Assembly: GCA_964567485.1 (NCBI GenBank)
Contig: CAZMMX010000017.1
Span: 7,252 to 71,251, forward strand
Direction of reading: 5' to 3'
Origin: UBA1413 sp964567485
GTDB lineage: Bacteria; Bacteroidota; Bacteroidia; Bacteroidales; Prolixibacteraceae
Length of the DNA stretch: 64,000 nt
The notes under the pieces are model-generated. The model searched no databases and was not told the origin of the DNA. It was given only the letters and a program-made list of their open reading frames with translations. The position numbers were made by a program, and so were the translations under genes. This document shows positions 33,901 through 40,054 of the stretch, piece by piece (position 1 is the stretch's first letter; each line of letters starts with the position of its first letter).

Positions 33901-34631
33901 CGGTTACCGGTTATGTCCCGGGTATGGGTTACTTCGTGCAGGATGCCGTGGCTCCCTGGAGCGGAATCTGGGTGGCTGATCCCACGCTGGTGACCGTCGA
34001 AGGTAATGGTGTGAAGGTGGAAGGTGCCATCTCAGAAGTGAATGCCGTAACTACTCTGACCGCTGCCAAGGCTGTCATCATCAATCCTCCGCTGGCCATC
34101 ACCGCGATTGTCGTGGCTGACCCGAGTGCCGCCAAGGATGAGAAATACGAAAGTGTCCTCGTTAAGGTAGAAGGTGCCCGCTTCATGGGTACCCCAATGC
34201 CCGACGGTAGCTGGGTTATCTTTACTGAAGAAACCAATACGGTTACGGTCAATGACATGATGTATCCTTACGAACCGAAAGATGGCCACTACTACAACGT
34301 CACCGGCGTTGTCAACGGTGCCCATGACCTCTATAAACTTGAGCCCAGGAAACTGGAAGATGTGGTTGACCTGAATGCTACCACACCCACTATAGATCCT
34401 GCCAACTTGCAGTTTAAAGTTTATCCGAACCCGTTCAGCGATGTTCTGAATATTGATAACGCCGACAGACTGACTCGCGTCACTGTGACCAATATTGCCG
34501 GCCAGCGCGTCATCGATGTCCAGTATCCCGAACGTGTGATCCGTACTTCTAATCTGGTTAGCGGTGTATACGTGGTGACTCTGTTCACTGAGAACGGCAT
34601 TGCCAAATCAGAAAGGATAGTCAAAAGGTAA
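27903..34631 (+). CDS. giant T9SS-secreted surface protein with SprB repeats
   Basis: A 2242-residue protein. The signal peptide ends near residue 38 (SLAFGQ). Residues of about 45-160 look like a cohesin-type beta sandwich. About 200-1960 hold some 15 SprB-type repeats, each with a Cys near the start (VTDATCNGNDGQISITLTGG) and a closing GxYxVxVxDxxGC strand. Around 770-850 lies an insertion very rich in Trp and Asp. At about 1970-2150 is an OB-fold of the kind in extracellular nucleases (TIAEIQGSADASPL, GYFVQDAVAPWSGIWV), without a nuclease domain. The last 75 residues are a T9SS type A sorting domain (FKVYPNPFSDVLNI). It is probably an adhesin or matrix protein. Codon use looks like that of the ribosomal genes, suggesting high expression. 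Confidence 0.93.
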   Translation: MKKFTRDFLLGELSFWRFLRKIGLSMVVVFWASLAFGQDFQPQETYHVKADLVSTCYQLDNVYEVQVSMQDFILIDTFHVELTYDATKFAFLGVADVHASVSTMVVSETTPGRIVFNWGNAAATPVSIAESDNYLHNIFKLKFGVDGFQHNYGPVAPTPFLSNLTWDVAKSNFWNIKTQSAIANKQYDNGKLTVTQQWDGIEVSSGLANCYGSTTEATVTVPANVAGMQYSFNGATWSSNATSPVSAPSANNTVMVRLNGCVSYIHNFDVEAAAPLEFTAASPVYTNCPGGNGDITILGKGGNPAYTYYIVPSEDWSLVADELDDNIFCETCIDEILEDYAFNTGIVQMPVGEYMVAIQDQNDCATLAGPNKMSWWQPVEVIDELDAFGATVTVTDATCNGNDGQISITLTGGTAYEEGYDVLFNNTYVGKWFTYETVKEVECPTPSEVKCYKGILVPGEYTIVFRDANGCEWDTTVTVGMPDAIDFEVNHTDTGCEEDNGTLWIVDGSVIGGTGTLTSWTWRYSYNDPNWAPENVTEVGGLDVMAEGLAAGVYYVEIQDSMGCTQVYQNEIGDDAIKILEYEFEVQYTPIACYGGTTDVTLVPVNGTGGHEFNFSVVSYGLPEPPPFKSAAGRNGNLFEDLTAGVYTFVINDVTAGCTYSMTVEIDQPDPLWASVVPFFTIPPTCPGNSDGNLVIAVMGGTPEADGSYWYKMDNNAWTRASGYNTFAIDTAAHTILVKDANDCITELRFDWPNFENTISFPDKIYNKCALEKVNLFNGNAWDDWFTGEWDWDQFEGVDLDFGWLDLTESNWWGIPLEHYIGNVTFNYWIWTSERGWEEVPLQGVQQLRNPMFYISQTETTAAGIYENGQIIGHLDAFPAGTYYVVARDEWGCYSNVEKIEIIDPLQLEIEVSSEAAGCDGSTDGKIIVEAFNGRFPIPGVMGRYQWMLTQQPEIFDHANWVGQVTWRPFTNGDMMNDSLAVQNVQDGVYYIAVRDYCGVENPELIKFFGPITVEGSAPVAITVVKSDVTCNIWDYDEEEAISAEDGSITATATGGSSNVYTYTLTASGFTTVSNSTGLFTGLEGEVGSGKPYTLTVVDDSLGCQAVKTIYIIKPEVLFFDFEKVNASCFGVKDGIIRYIITGGTAPYMESTNNGANWFALGDPASKYYFNEDLTFDRRAGAGTYDIMIKDAHGCIVGPVRVVIEEPAKLGIKDVATTMPSCSDDVPMTGVANNGTIKFNIVGGWNAVDGFKYYVEAKKGTATPASITYANQDLASLVTLTGLTAGDWTIKVYEKNTTWTAWPDPVQPYRMNPDYDADFADGFPSEFQNPDVDCVYSTVIKVNEPAPLAMNVVFNHVICRNDPSGSIAATITGGTKPYTLKLEGPEGSIYYPTGVSKLLGATAGNHTWNNLPYGHYNVFITDANGCSIPYVSGEVNNVDSLMLEMKLIENALCFDGLGKIKVEASYINPSDPENPGIRAGGFKYAVVDHTYDFATLDVTKLPWQDSPEFEVKAGNWVGFVKDGAGCVQGWPTDDEGAPILHHRVQVNQPDIVEGSFIAQNVSCFDGTDGGIQVTGMWGGNNHSWSVKITGNDYTGTPVSKLYEDVKVEDILDGLKASTNKTSNIPASEKYSVVFIDVEGCESLPYLVAITQPIQFLITLDVKQDAFICPDDLAGVYEIRTLQGGVEPIEYMWNVYDKEGGNLKFTVPWGYDVETYQGAAGLWYHAFARDANGCIAEADTFITKPAGIEFVSFDDLSCYNDPTATVEITVTGDPGRTFTLQYRKYPSTTWVNYDGTFTDKIVVSGLTYGDGSEVEGHYYFKATDNMGCTKESARITFVPVQQKLAVTVCCIEELECTGNATITAGGGTQPYVVTVAGNVVDITTDGSFTFEFPAGTHEVVITDAHNCVATTSFTINANLVTREAEFHGYKWEEAAVVDAEAGVDTMLVAGEYTFVYDYNGCERTLNVTVIDDMVHPATIAEIQGSADASPLVDLYREISGTVTGYVPGMGYFVQDAVAPWSGIWVADPTLVTVEGNGVKVEGAISEVNAVTTLTAAKAVIINPPLAITAIVVADPSAAKDEKYESVLVKVEGARFMGTPMPDGSWVIFTEETNTVTVNDMMYPYEPKDGHYYNVTGVVNGAHDLYKLEPRKLEDVVDLNATTPTIDPANLQFKVYPNPFSDVLNIDNADRLTRVTVTNIAGQRVIDVQYPERVIRTSNLVSGVYVVTLFTENGIAKSERIVKR

Positions 34632-34647
34632 TACCGAATTGATTGAT

Positions 34648-34681
34648 TAAAAAGGGGGAGCCGAAAGGTTCCCCTTTTTTA
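34648..34681 (+). terminator. intrinsic terminator of the giant protein gene
   Basis: AAAAGGGGGAGCC and GGTTCCCCTTTT pair (one G-T) around a GAAA loop, followed by six T, 19 bases after the stop. Confidence 0.88.
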
Positions 34682-34773
34682 TTCCCCCCCCTAAATTCCC
34701 CTAAGCACAGATTACGACCTACTTGTGATAAGATTGCTATCAGTGTTTAACATAAATAAATGAGCACGCTTGT

Positions 34774-34877
34774 ATTCCGGTGAGTGCATTCCCTGCCGGC
34801 TCTGCCGTGGGTTAGCGAAAATGACACTAAAAAGTACCTTGACGGAATCGGATTCCTCGCAGGCTCTGCCGCGGGGA
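34774..34877. repeat. dispersed double-hairpin repeat, copy 2
   Basis: Aligns over its whole length with 4560-4676: the same ATTCCGGTGAG start, first GGCTCTGCCG hairpin, TTAGCGAA, CCTTGACGGAATCGG linker and second hairpin with GCAGGCTCTGCCGCGGGG. Like copy 1 it lies between convergent genes, after a terminator. The stretch 34682-34925 otherwise holds nothing recognisable. Confidence 0.8.
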
Positions 34878-34925
34878 GTTTTAATCTACTGGAATGTAAA
34901 GGTGAGTGGGGGAGAACGACAGGCC

Positions 34926-35633
34926 TCAGATTCTGTCGCGGTGATGCAGAAGTTTGTGGATATAATACTTGAGGGGGTGGGAATATTTGAGTTGCTTCCA
35001 GGGGCGGCTGCTGTGGGGAAGGTGAAGCACCCCGTTTTCCATGATCAGATAATTCCTGAAGCCGAGTTTTCGCGCCTGGCGGCTGATAAATATATCAAAC
35101 CAGTCTTTCTGAGGCGAGAGTCCTGAAAAGTCATAATGGCTCATAAATTCCCGGGAAATCAAGGTGCAGCAAAAACTAAGGCTCCGTGAGGTTTCTGACC
35201 ATGCAGTTTTTCCCTTTTTTACGTTCCCGTATGGAAAATTGAAATTTCCTGTTTCGTCAACGGTAATCACCCCAACAAGTCCGGCATTTCCGGTTTGCGA
35301 AGTCACCGACAGAAGGTCGGGAATGGTGTGAGATCTGATAACGACATCTGATTCTATGATAATGAGAGGAAGTCCTTTTTGGAGGGCCATCTTCTGGGCC
35401 ATTTGGAGCACCAGTTTGTAATTGGGGGAGGGGTTGCCGGTGTGGTCGGCCAGGTCAATGAGGGTATATCCGTATTTATCTCTGTTTTGCCTGAGATAAT
35501 CCCGGGTTTCTGTGGCGCTGAAATCGTCAAATACCACATATTCAAACTCTCCTTCGGCTGATGCCACGGCTTCGATAGTTCTCCGTGTGGTGGCCGGAGA
35601 GTCCTTGACAGGGGTAATGACCAGGGCTTTCAT
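34926..35633 (-). CDS. family 2 glycosyltransferase-like protein
   Basis: A 235-residue protein with a GT-A start, ALVITPVKDSPATTRRTIEAV, then YVVFDDFSATETRDYL as the first acidic site, and IIIESDVVIRSHTI in place of the usual DxD (Glu-Ser-Asp). SPQKDWFDIFISRQARKLG probably marks the acceptor side. No membrane segment. The gene starts two bases after the SDR stop, so the two are co-transcribed. Target is unknown; a surface glycan is likely. Confidence 0.78.
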   Translation of the reverse strand: MKALVITPVKDSPATTRRTIEAVASAEGEFEYVVFDDFSATETRDYLRQNRDKYGYTLIDLADHTGNPSPNYKLVLQMAQKMALQKGLPLIIIESDVVIRSHTIPDLLSVTSQTGNAGLVGVITVDETGNFNFPYGNVKKGKTAWSETSRSLSFCCTLISREFMSHYDFSGLSPQKDWFDIFISRQARKLGFRNYLIMENGVLHLPHSSRPWKQLKYSHPLKYYIHKLLHHRDRI

Positions 35634-35635
35634 GG

Positions 35636-36397
35636 TTAACCCTCCCTGTAAAAATCGCGTGAATAGGCCTGGGCTGTAGGCATGATCAGAAGATCATCAA
35701 TACAGACATGGGGTGGCCGCGTGATGATGAATAATATGGTTTCAGCAATATCTTCGGCGCTCAGGGGAATAAACCCTTCGTACACTTTATCAGCCCGTTC
35801 CTGGTCCCCTTTAAAGCGTACCGTGGAGAATTCCGTCTTCACTGCTCCCGGGGCCACTGAGCTTACCCTGATGCCATATTTTACCATATCGAGGCGCATA
35901 GCCTTGGTCAGTGACTGAACCGCGTGTTTGGTGGCGCAGTATACATTTCCCATCGGGTAAGTCTCTTTTCCCGCAATAGAGGAGATATTTACGATATGGC
36001 CCTTTTTTCTTTCCACCATTATGGGGGCTATTCTACGGGTTACATACAATAGTCCTTTTAGATTGGTATCGATCATTTCTTCCCAGTCGGTGAGTGACCC
36101 TTCCTGCAGGGGACTTAATCCGGCAGCCAGACCGGCATTGTTGATGAGAATATCAACAGTGCGGAAGGCCTCGGGAAGGCTGGCGATGGCCTTGTCTGCC
36201 TCTTCTTGTTGTCTGATATCGAAGGTGAGGGTGCAAACCGGTGTTGAAAAACTGTTTTCGAGTTCCTCCTTCAGTCTTTCCAGCCTCTCTGCCCGTCTGC
36301 CCGTGAGAACCAGCCGGTACCCTTTTTCTGCCAGAAGTCTGGCGGTGGCCGCCCCAATGCCTGATGTGGCTCCCGTAATGAATACTGTTTCGGTCAT
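35636..36397 (-). CDS. short-chain dehydrogenase/reductase, YdfG-like
   Basis: A 253-residue NADP-type SDR. Cofactor motif TGATSGIG at residues 8-15, with GRRAERL giving the arginine that favours NADP, structural NNAG, and catalytic Ser-Tyr-Lys in NISSIAG and YCATK. It resembles the 3-hydroxy acid dehydrogenase YdfG group acting on serine-like substrates, but the C-terminus that fixes specificity is not diagnostic. First gene of a two-gene unit with the glycosyltransferase-like gene; divergent from the AIR-synthase-like gene. Confidence 0.9.
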   Translation of the reverse strand: MTETVFITGATSGIGAATARLLAEKGYRLVLTGRRAERLERLKEELENSFSTPVCTLTFDIRQQEEADKAIASLPEAFRTVDILINNAGLAAGLSPLQEGSLTDWEEMIDTNLKGLLYVTRRIAPIMVERKKGHIVNISSIAGKETYPMGNVYCATKHAVQSLTKAMRLDMVKYGIRVSSVAPGAVKTEFSTVRFKGDQERADKVYEGFIPLSAEDIAETILFIITRPPHVCIDDLLIMPTAQAYSRDFYREG

Positions 36398-36469
36398 GAT
36401 CCCATCCTCTTAATTACGCCCCGAAATTAAAAAAAAGTGGAGAGTCGGTGGAATTATCAGTCACTTAAT

Positions 36470-36477
36470 TACCTTTG
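36470..36477 (+). promoter_or_regulatory. -7 box of the AIR-synthase-like/ubiE/porT unit
   Basis: TACCTTTG matches TAnnTTTG 28 bases before ATG 36506. No good -33 TTTG is seen at 19-20 bases. Confidence 0.5.
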
Positions 36478-36505
36478 TTTAGACGAATTTTAAATATTCC
36501 GGGCT

Positions 36506-37546
36506 ATGATTGTGAGTGACCATGAAAATTCTCTTTTTTCCATTGAGGATATTTCAGAACCTGAGAACATCGAAGATGTCATCTATACGCTGATGGTGAA
36601 TCCCAATTTGTCGACCATCAATTATTTCAATGATTTCAGTGATAAGAATATCACACCTGAAAGTTTAGAAGGCGGCGATGCCGATGAGACCTGCATTTTT
36701 GAAGTGGATGGGTCAGGGCAATGCCTGCTGATGACCACCCATGCCTTTCATCACCATTTGGAGGAGAATCCCCGTCGCGCTACCGAGATCCTGGTTTCCA
36801 GGGCGGCGCGTAAAATGCTGTGTCTCGGAGCCAGGCCGATGGTCGTCAGCGCTTTTCTCTATCATATCAATTTTGCCGACCACAATGGGCATCTTACCGC
36901 CTCAGGCGCCAAACAAGGCCTGGAATTTGCCGCCCGCAAGTTTCAGCTTAAAGTCACCGACCGGAAAATCCGTTTTGACCATTTTAAGGGGCATGGCCCC
37001 GTCCCTCCGACTCTTATTATCAGCATGATGGGACTGGTCACCAACAAAGCCCTGATCACTACTCATGAGTTCAAACGAAAAGGAAACAATATATTCTTAT
37101 TGGGAAGACCATCGGATGATATCGGTGCGTCGGAGTACCTCGAGTTTTACCATGGTATTTCCAACTCTCCGCTTCCTGAATTTAATATGGATACAGAGAT
37201 TCACCTTCGGGAGGTGCTCCTGGGCCTGCACGAAAACAAGCTCATCAGCAGTGCCAGTCCCGTGGGAAAAGGGGGTCTCTTTTTCACACTTTTAAGGGCT
37301 TCGTTTCCCAATAACTTGGGATTTGATATCACCACCGATGCGGAAACCCGTCGCGACGCCTTTCTTTTCGGAGAAGCCATGGGCAGGATCATTGTTGACG
37401 TGGACCCTGAGAAGGAGGATGAATTTGTCGATTTTGTGGCTTCTACGCGCATGCCTTTTTTCATGCTGGGACATGTGACCCGTGGTGAGATCCGTATTGA
37501 CGATATGTCGCTGGGGTTTACCGATAAAATGAGCACGGGGGTCTGA
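36506..37546 (+). CDS. AIR synthase-related (PurM/PurL-like) protein
   Basis: A 346-residue protein with the two-domain PurM-like fold. The first half has VSRAARKMLCLGARPMVVSAF, matching the ATP-grasping helix of PurL. The second has IFLLGRPSDDIGASEYLEFYHG and SPVGKGGLFFTLLRASF, as in the C-terminal half of FGAM synthases. It lacks a glutaminase part and is much shorter than PurL, so it is a stand-alone paralog of unknown reaction, annotated as AIR synthase-related in the phylum. Its stop overlaps the ubiE start (TGATG), showing coupling. Confidence 0.8.
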   Translation: MIVSDHENSLFSIEDISEPENIEDVIYTLMVNPNLSTINYFNDFSDKNITPESLEGGDADETCIFEVDGSGQCLLMTTHAFHHHLEENPRRATEILVSRAARKMLCLGARPMVVSAFLYHINFADHNGHLTASGAKQGLEFAARKFQLKVTDRKIRFDHFKGHGPVPPTLIISMMGLVTNKALITTHEFKRKGNNIFLLGRPSDDIGASEYLEFYHGISNSPLPEFNMDTEIHLREVLLGLHENKLISSASPVGKGGLFFTLLRASFPNNLGFDITTDAETRRDAFLFGEAMGRIIVDVDPEKEDEFVDFVASTRMPFFMLGHVTRGEIRIDDMSLGFTDKMSTGV

Positions 37547-38292
37547 TGAGAACCCTGCCTTACAGCCACTCTCCGCTGCCCGCTAAAAAACAGGTAGCGC
37601 TGATGTTTGACCGTATTTCCAGGCGTTATGACCTGCTGAACCATTTGCTTTCCTTTAATATTGACCGTTATTGGCGTCGAAAGGGGATCGACCTGTTGCC
37701 AAAGGGCGAGGTCCGTGATATCCTCGACATCGCCACAGGAACAGGAGATTTCGCCATTGCTGCACTGCGCTGCGGGGCTGATAAGGTGACCGGCGTTGAT
37801 ATCTCGGAAGCCATGCTGGCTGCCGGGAGAAAAAAAATCATCCGCAAAGGGCTGGAGGATAAGATCAAGCTCTTGAGTGGCGATGCCGAAAACCTCGCCT
37901 TCCCGGAGGCTTCCTTTGACGCTGTCATTTCAGCCTTCGGCGTCCGCAATTTTGAGAATACCCGCGCAGGAATAGAAGAGATGTTCAGGGTTTTACGCCC
38001 GGAAGGAACAATCGTGGTCCTGGAATTCTCCAAACCCCGGAAAACGCCTTTCCGGCAAATATACCGGGGTTATTTCTCCTTTGTTCTGCCGGCCATAGGA
38101 AGGTTAATCTCTGGTGACCCTGCGGCCTATACTTATCTGCCGGGCTCGGTGGGCGATTTCCCCGATGGTGAGGATTTCCTGGCCATCCTCAGGGAAGCCG
38201 GTTTTTCAGAATGCCAGGCTCGACCCCTGACCATGGGTATCGCCACCCTCTATAGCGGACTCAAAAAGGAAAACTCCGTTATTTCAGAGTGA
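37546..38292 (+). CDS. ubiE: demethylmenaquinone methyltransferase
   Basis: SAM-dependent C-methyltransferase of the last step of menaquinone synthesis (also called menG). 248 residues, with FDRISRRYDLLNHLLSF near the start, SAM motif ILDIATGTGDFA, then GVDISEAML, DAVISAFGVRNF and a C-terminal RPLTMGIATLYSGLK. Its start overlaps the preceding stop by one base. porT follows by about 40 bases. The organism probably respires or ferments with menaquinone, as Bacteroidota do. Confidence 0.95.
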   Translation: MRTLPYSHSPLPAKKQVALMFDRISRRYDLLNHLLSFNIDRYWRRKGIDLLPKGEVRDILDIATGTGDFAIAALRCGADKVTGVDISEAMLAAGRKKIIRKGLEDKIKLLSGDAENLAFPEASFDAVISAFGVRNFENTRAGIEEMFRVLRPEGTIVVLEFSKPRKTPFRQIYRGYFSFVLPAIGRLISGDPAAYTYLPGSVGDFPDGEDFLAILREAGFSECQARPLTMGIATLYSGLKKENSVISE

Positions 38293-38333
38293 CGCTGACA
38301 CAATAAATTATACAGAACAGGGTTTTATTGGAC

Positions 38334-39125
38334 ATGGGAAAATATGCACCGCATATAAAATTTTGGCTGGCCTGCCTTCTGCTGCTGACCGTTACCGCGG
38401 CTTCTGCTCAGAAGATGAAACTCAACCATCTGACCACCTTTGACGAAAAACGGCTCCATTTCGGTTTTACGCTAGGCATCAATGCTTTGGATTTCAGTCC
38501 CTCTTGTTTCCCCACCCTTGGTGATAATCCCCGTTTTGCCTCTTCCAATTGGGCCAGTTACCCTGGTGAAATCTCCCCGGCATCAGAGGTCAGGGCTGAT
38601 GTGGCCCAATTGATTCCCGGGTTTACGGTGGCCATGGTGAGCAACCTGAGGATGACCCGTACCCTTGACCTGCGCTTTCTCCCGGGCATGTCGTTCGGGG
38701 AACGCAAACTGAAATACAACATCGAAGTGATCGACGCCATCAACACATACAACCAGGCCCAGGTTGACTATTCCATCAAATCGACCTTTATAGATCTCCC
38801 CCTGCTTCTCAAGTACAAGGCCGACAGGATCAACAACGGCCGTCCCTATGTGATCTTCGGGGGGGCCATGCGCATTGATATTTCCAAATTCGCCTCCTCT
38901 GATCTGGTCGGACTGACGCGTGACGGTTATTACGCTGAACTGGGGGCGGGATGGGACAGCTATCTGCAATTTTTCCGTCTTTCGGTGGAAGCCAAGGTCA
39001 GCCTGGGACTTAACAACCAGCTGGGGCCGGGGCCCAGAAAGGACTCTAACCAGCGCGAATATTATACCGATGCCTTACGATCCCTGCGCTCCAATATTTT
39101 CACCCTCTCCTTCCATTTTGAATAG
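38334..39125 (+). CDS. porT: PorT-like outer-membrane protein of the type IX secretion system
   Basis: A 263-residue outer-membrane beta barrel. The signal peptide ends in TAASAQ; the start is ATG 38334, while the frame reaches a TTG two codons earlier. The barrel shows the family pattern: LHFGFTLGINALDFS first strand, FTVAMVSNLRMTRTLDLRFLPGMSFGER, FIDLPLLLKYKADR and a last strand ending in Phe (FTLSFHFE). PorT (SprT) is a core T9SS component, and the ubiE-porT neighbourhood next to an RNA methyltransferase and BamA/TamA-like gene is the one seen in Bacteroidota, which supports the call. Confidence 0.85.
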   Translation: MGKYAPHIKFWLACLLLLTVTAASAQKMKLNHLTTFDEKRLHFGFTLGINALDFSPSCFPTLGDNPRFASSNWASYPGEISPASEVRADVAQLIPGFTVAMVSNLRMTRTLDLRFLPGMSFGERKLKYNIEVIDAINTYNQAQVDYSIKSTFIDLPLLLKYKADRINNGRPYVIFGGAMRIDISKFASSDLVGLTRDGYYAELGAGWDSYLQFFRLSVEAKVSLGLNNQLGPGPRKDSNQREYYTDALRSLRSNIFTLSFHFE

Positions 39126-39199
39126 CGAATCATGGAAGGACGAGTATGATTTCTCGGTGGGGATCAGATCATTTCAGGCATGGGGATCAACAGCCCCAT

Positions 39200-39967
39200 T
39201 TACTCCTTTCTTCTGCGGAATTCCGAAAGCACAATGGCCGTAGCCACGGAAACATTCAGGGACTCCGGTTTCACCCCTGTGGCAGCGAACCCGGGAATAG
39301 TCAGTTTCTGTGAGAACCAGGGAAGCAACTCTTGTCTGATGCCCTGCCCCTCGCTACCCACGACGAGGATTCCGGCAGGCGTGAGATCGGCACGGTAAAT
39401 GTTTTCCCCCGCCAGGAAAGTCCCCATTATGGGTACCTGTTTCTCCCGGGCATGGCCGAGGAACTCCTCCAGGGGGGTATAGTGGACTCTGACCGCTGCG
39501 AGGGCTCCCATGGTGGCCTGTACGGCCTTAGGAGAATAGAGGTCGGCACTCTCTTCAGAACAAACCATATCATGAATTCCAAACCACGCAGCCAGCCTGA
39601 CGATGGTCCCCAGGTTCCCGGGATCCTGGATGCCGTCGAGGCAGAGGACCAGCTCCCTCTCGGGAGAAACGGCACTGAGCGAATAGCTGGGAAGCCTGCA
39701 GAGGGCTATACAAGAGGGAGGACTCTTCAGAAAAGTGGCTTTGGCCAGCTCTGCTGATTCAGCTTCGACAACCAAAGTGGCCGCATCGCACAGGGAACCC
39801 AGTAAATAAAGGGATTCCGGGGTCCCCGCGAGCAACTCTATCTCTGTTCCTGATGCCAGCAGGGAGGAGACCAGCTTGCTCCCCTCGGCTATGAAGAGAT
39901 TTTCCCTGTGCCTGTATTTTTTATGCTCCAGTGACCTGATTGTTTTGATCCTGTTCTTTCCCAGCAT
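39200..39967 (-). CDS. TrmH/SpoU family RNA methyltransferase
   Basis: A 255-residue 2'-O-ribose methyltransferase with the trefoil-knot SPOUT fold. The N-terminal part (KYRHRENLFIAEGSKLV) is the substrate-binding domain, followed by motif 1 DGIQDPGNLGTIVRLAAWFG, VQATMGALAAV, motif 2 VGSEGQGI and motif 3 ESLNVSVATAIVL. The target rRNA or tRNA site is not evident. Convergent with porT and divergent from the BamA/TamA-like gene. Confidence 0.93.
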   Translation of the reverse strand: MLGKNRIKTIRSLEHKKYRHRENLFIAEGSKLVSSLLASGTEIELLAGTPESLYLLGSLCDAATLVVEAESAELAKATFLKSPPSCIALCRLPSYSLSAVSPERELVLCLDGIQDPGNLGTIVRLAAWFGIHDMVCSEESADLYSPKAVQATMGALAAVRVHYTPLEEFLGHAREKQVPIMGTFLAGENIYRADLTPAGILVVGSEGQGIRQELLPWFSQKLTIPGFAATGVKPESLNVSVATAIVLSEFRRRKE

Positions 39968-40027
39968 GGATTCATCTTTTTTTTAAAGATAGTGCCAAAA
40001 TCGAAGACTCCACAAGAAACAGATCAT

Positions 40028-40035
40028 TATTTTTG
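40028..40035 (+). promoter_or_regulatory. -7 box of the BamA/TamA-like gene
   Basis: TATTTTTG matches TAnnTTTG, 19 bases before ATG 40055. This supports 40055 as the start, because the frame's earlier ATG at 39992 would lie upstream of the promoter. No clear -33 box. Confidence 0.5.
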
Positions 40036-40054
40036 TGAAAGTGATCCTGATCAG

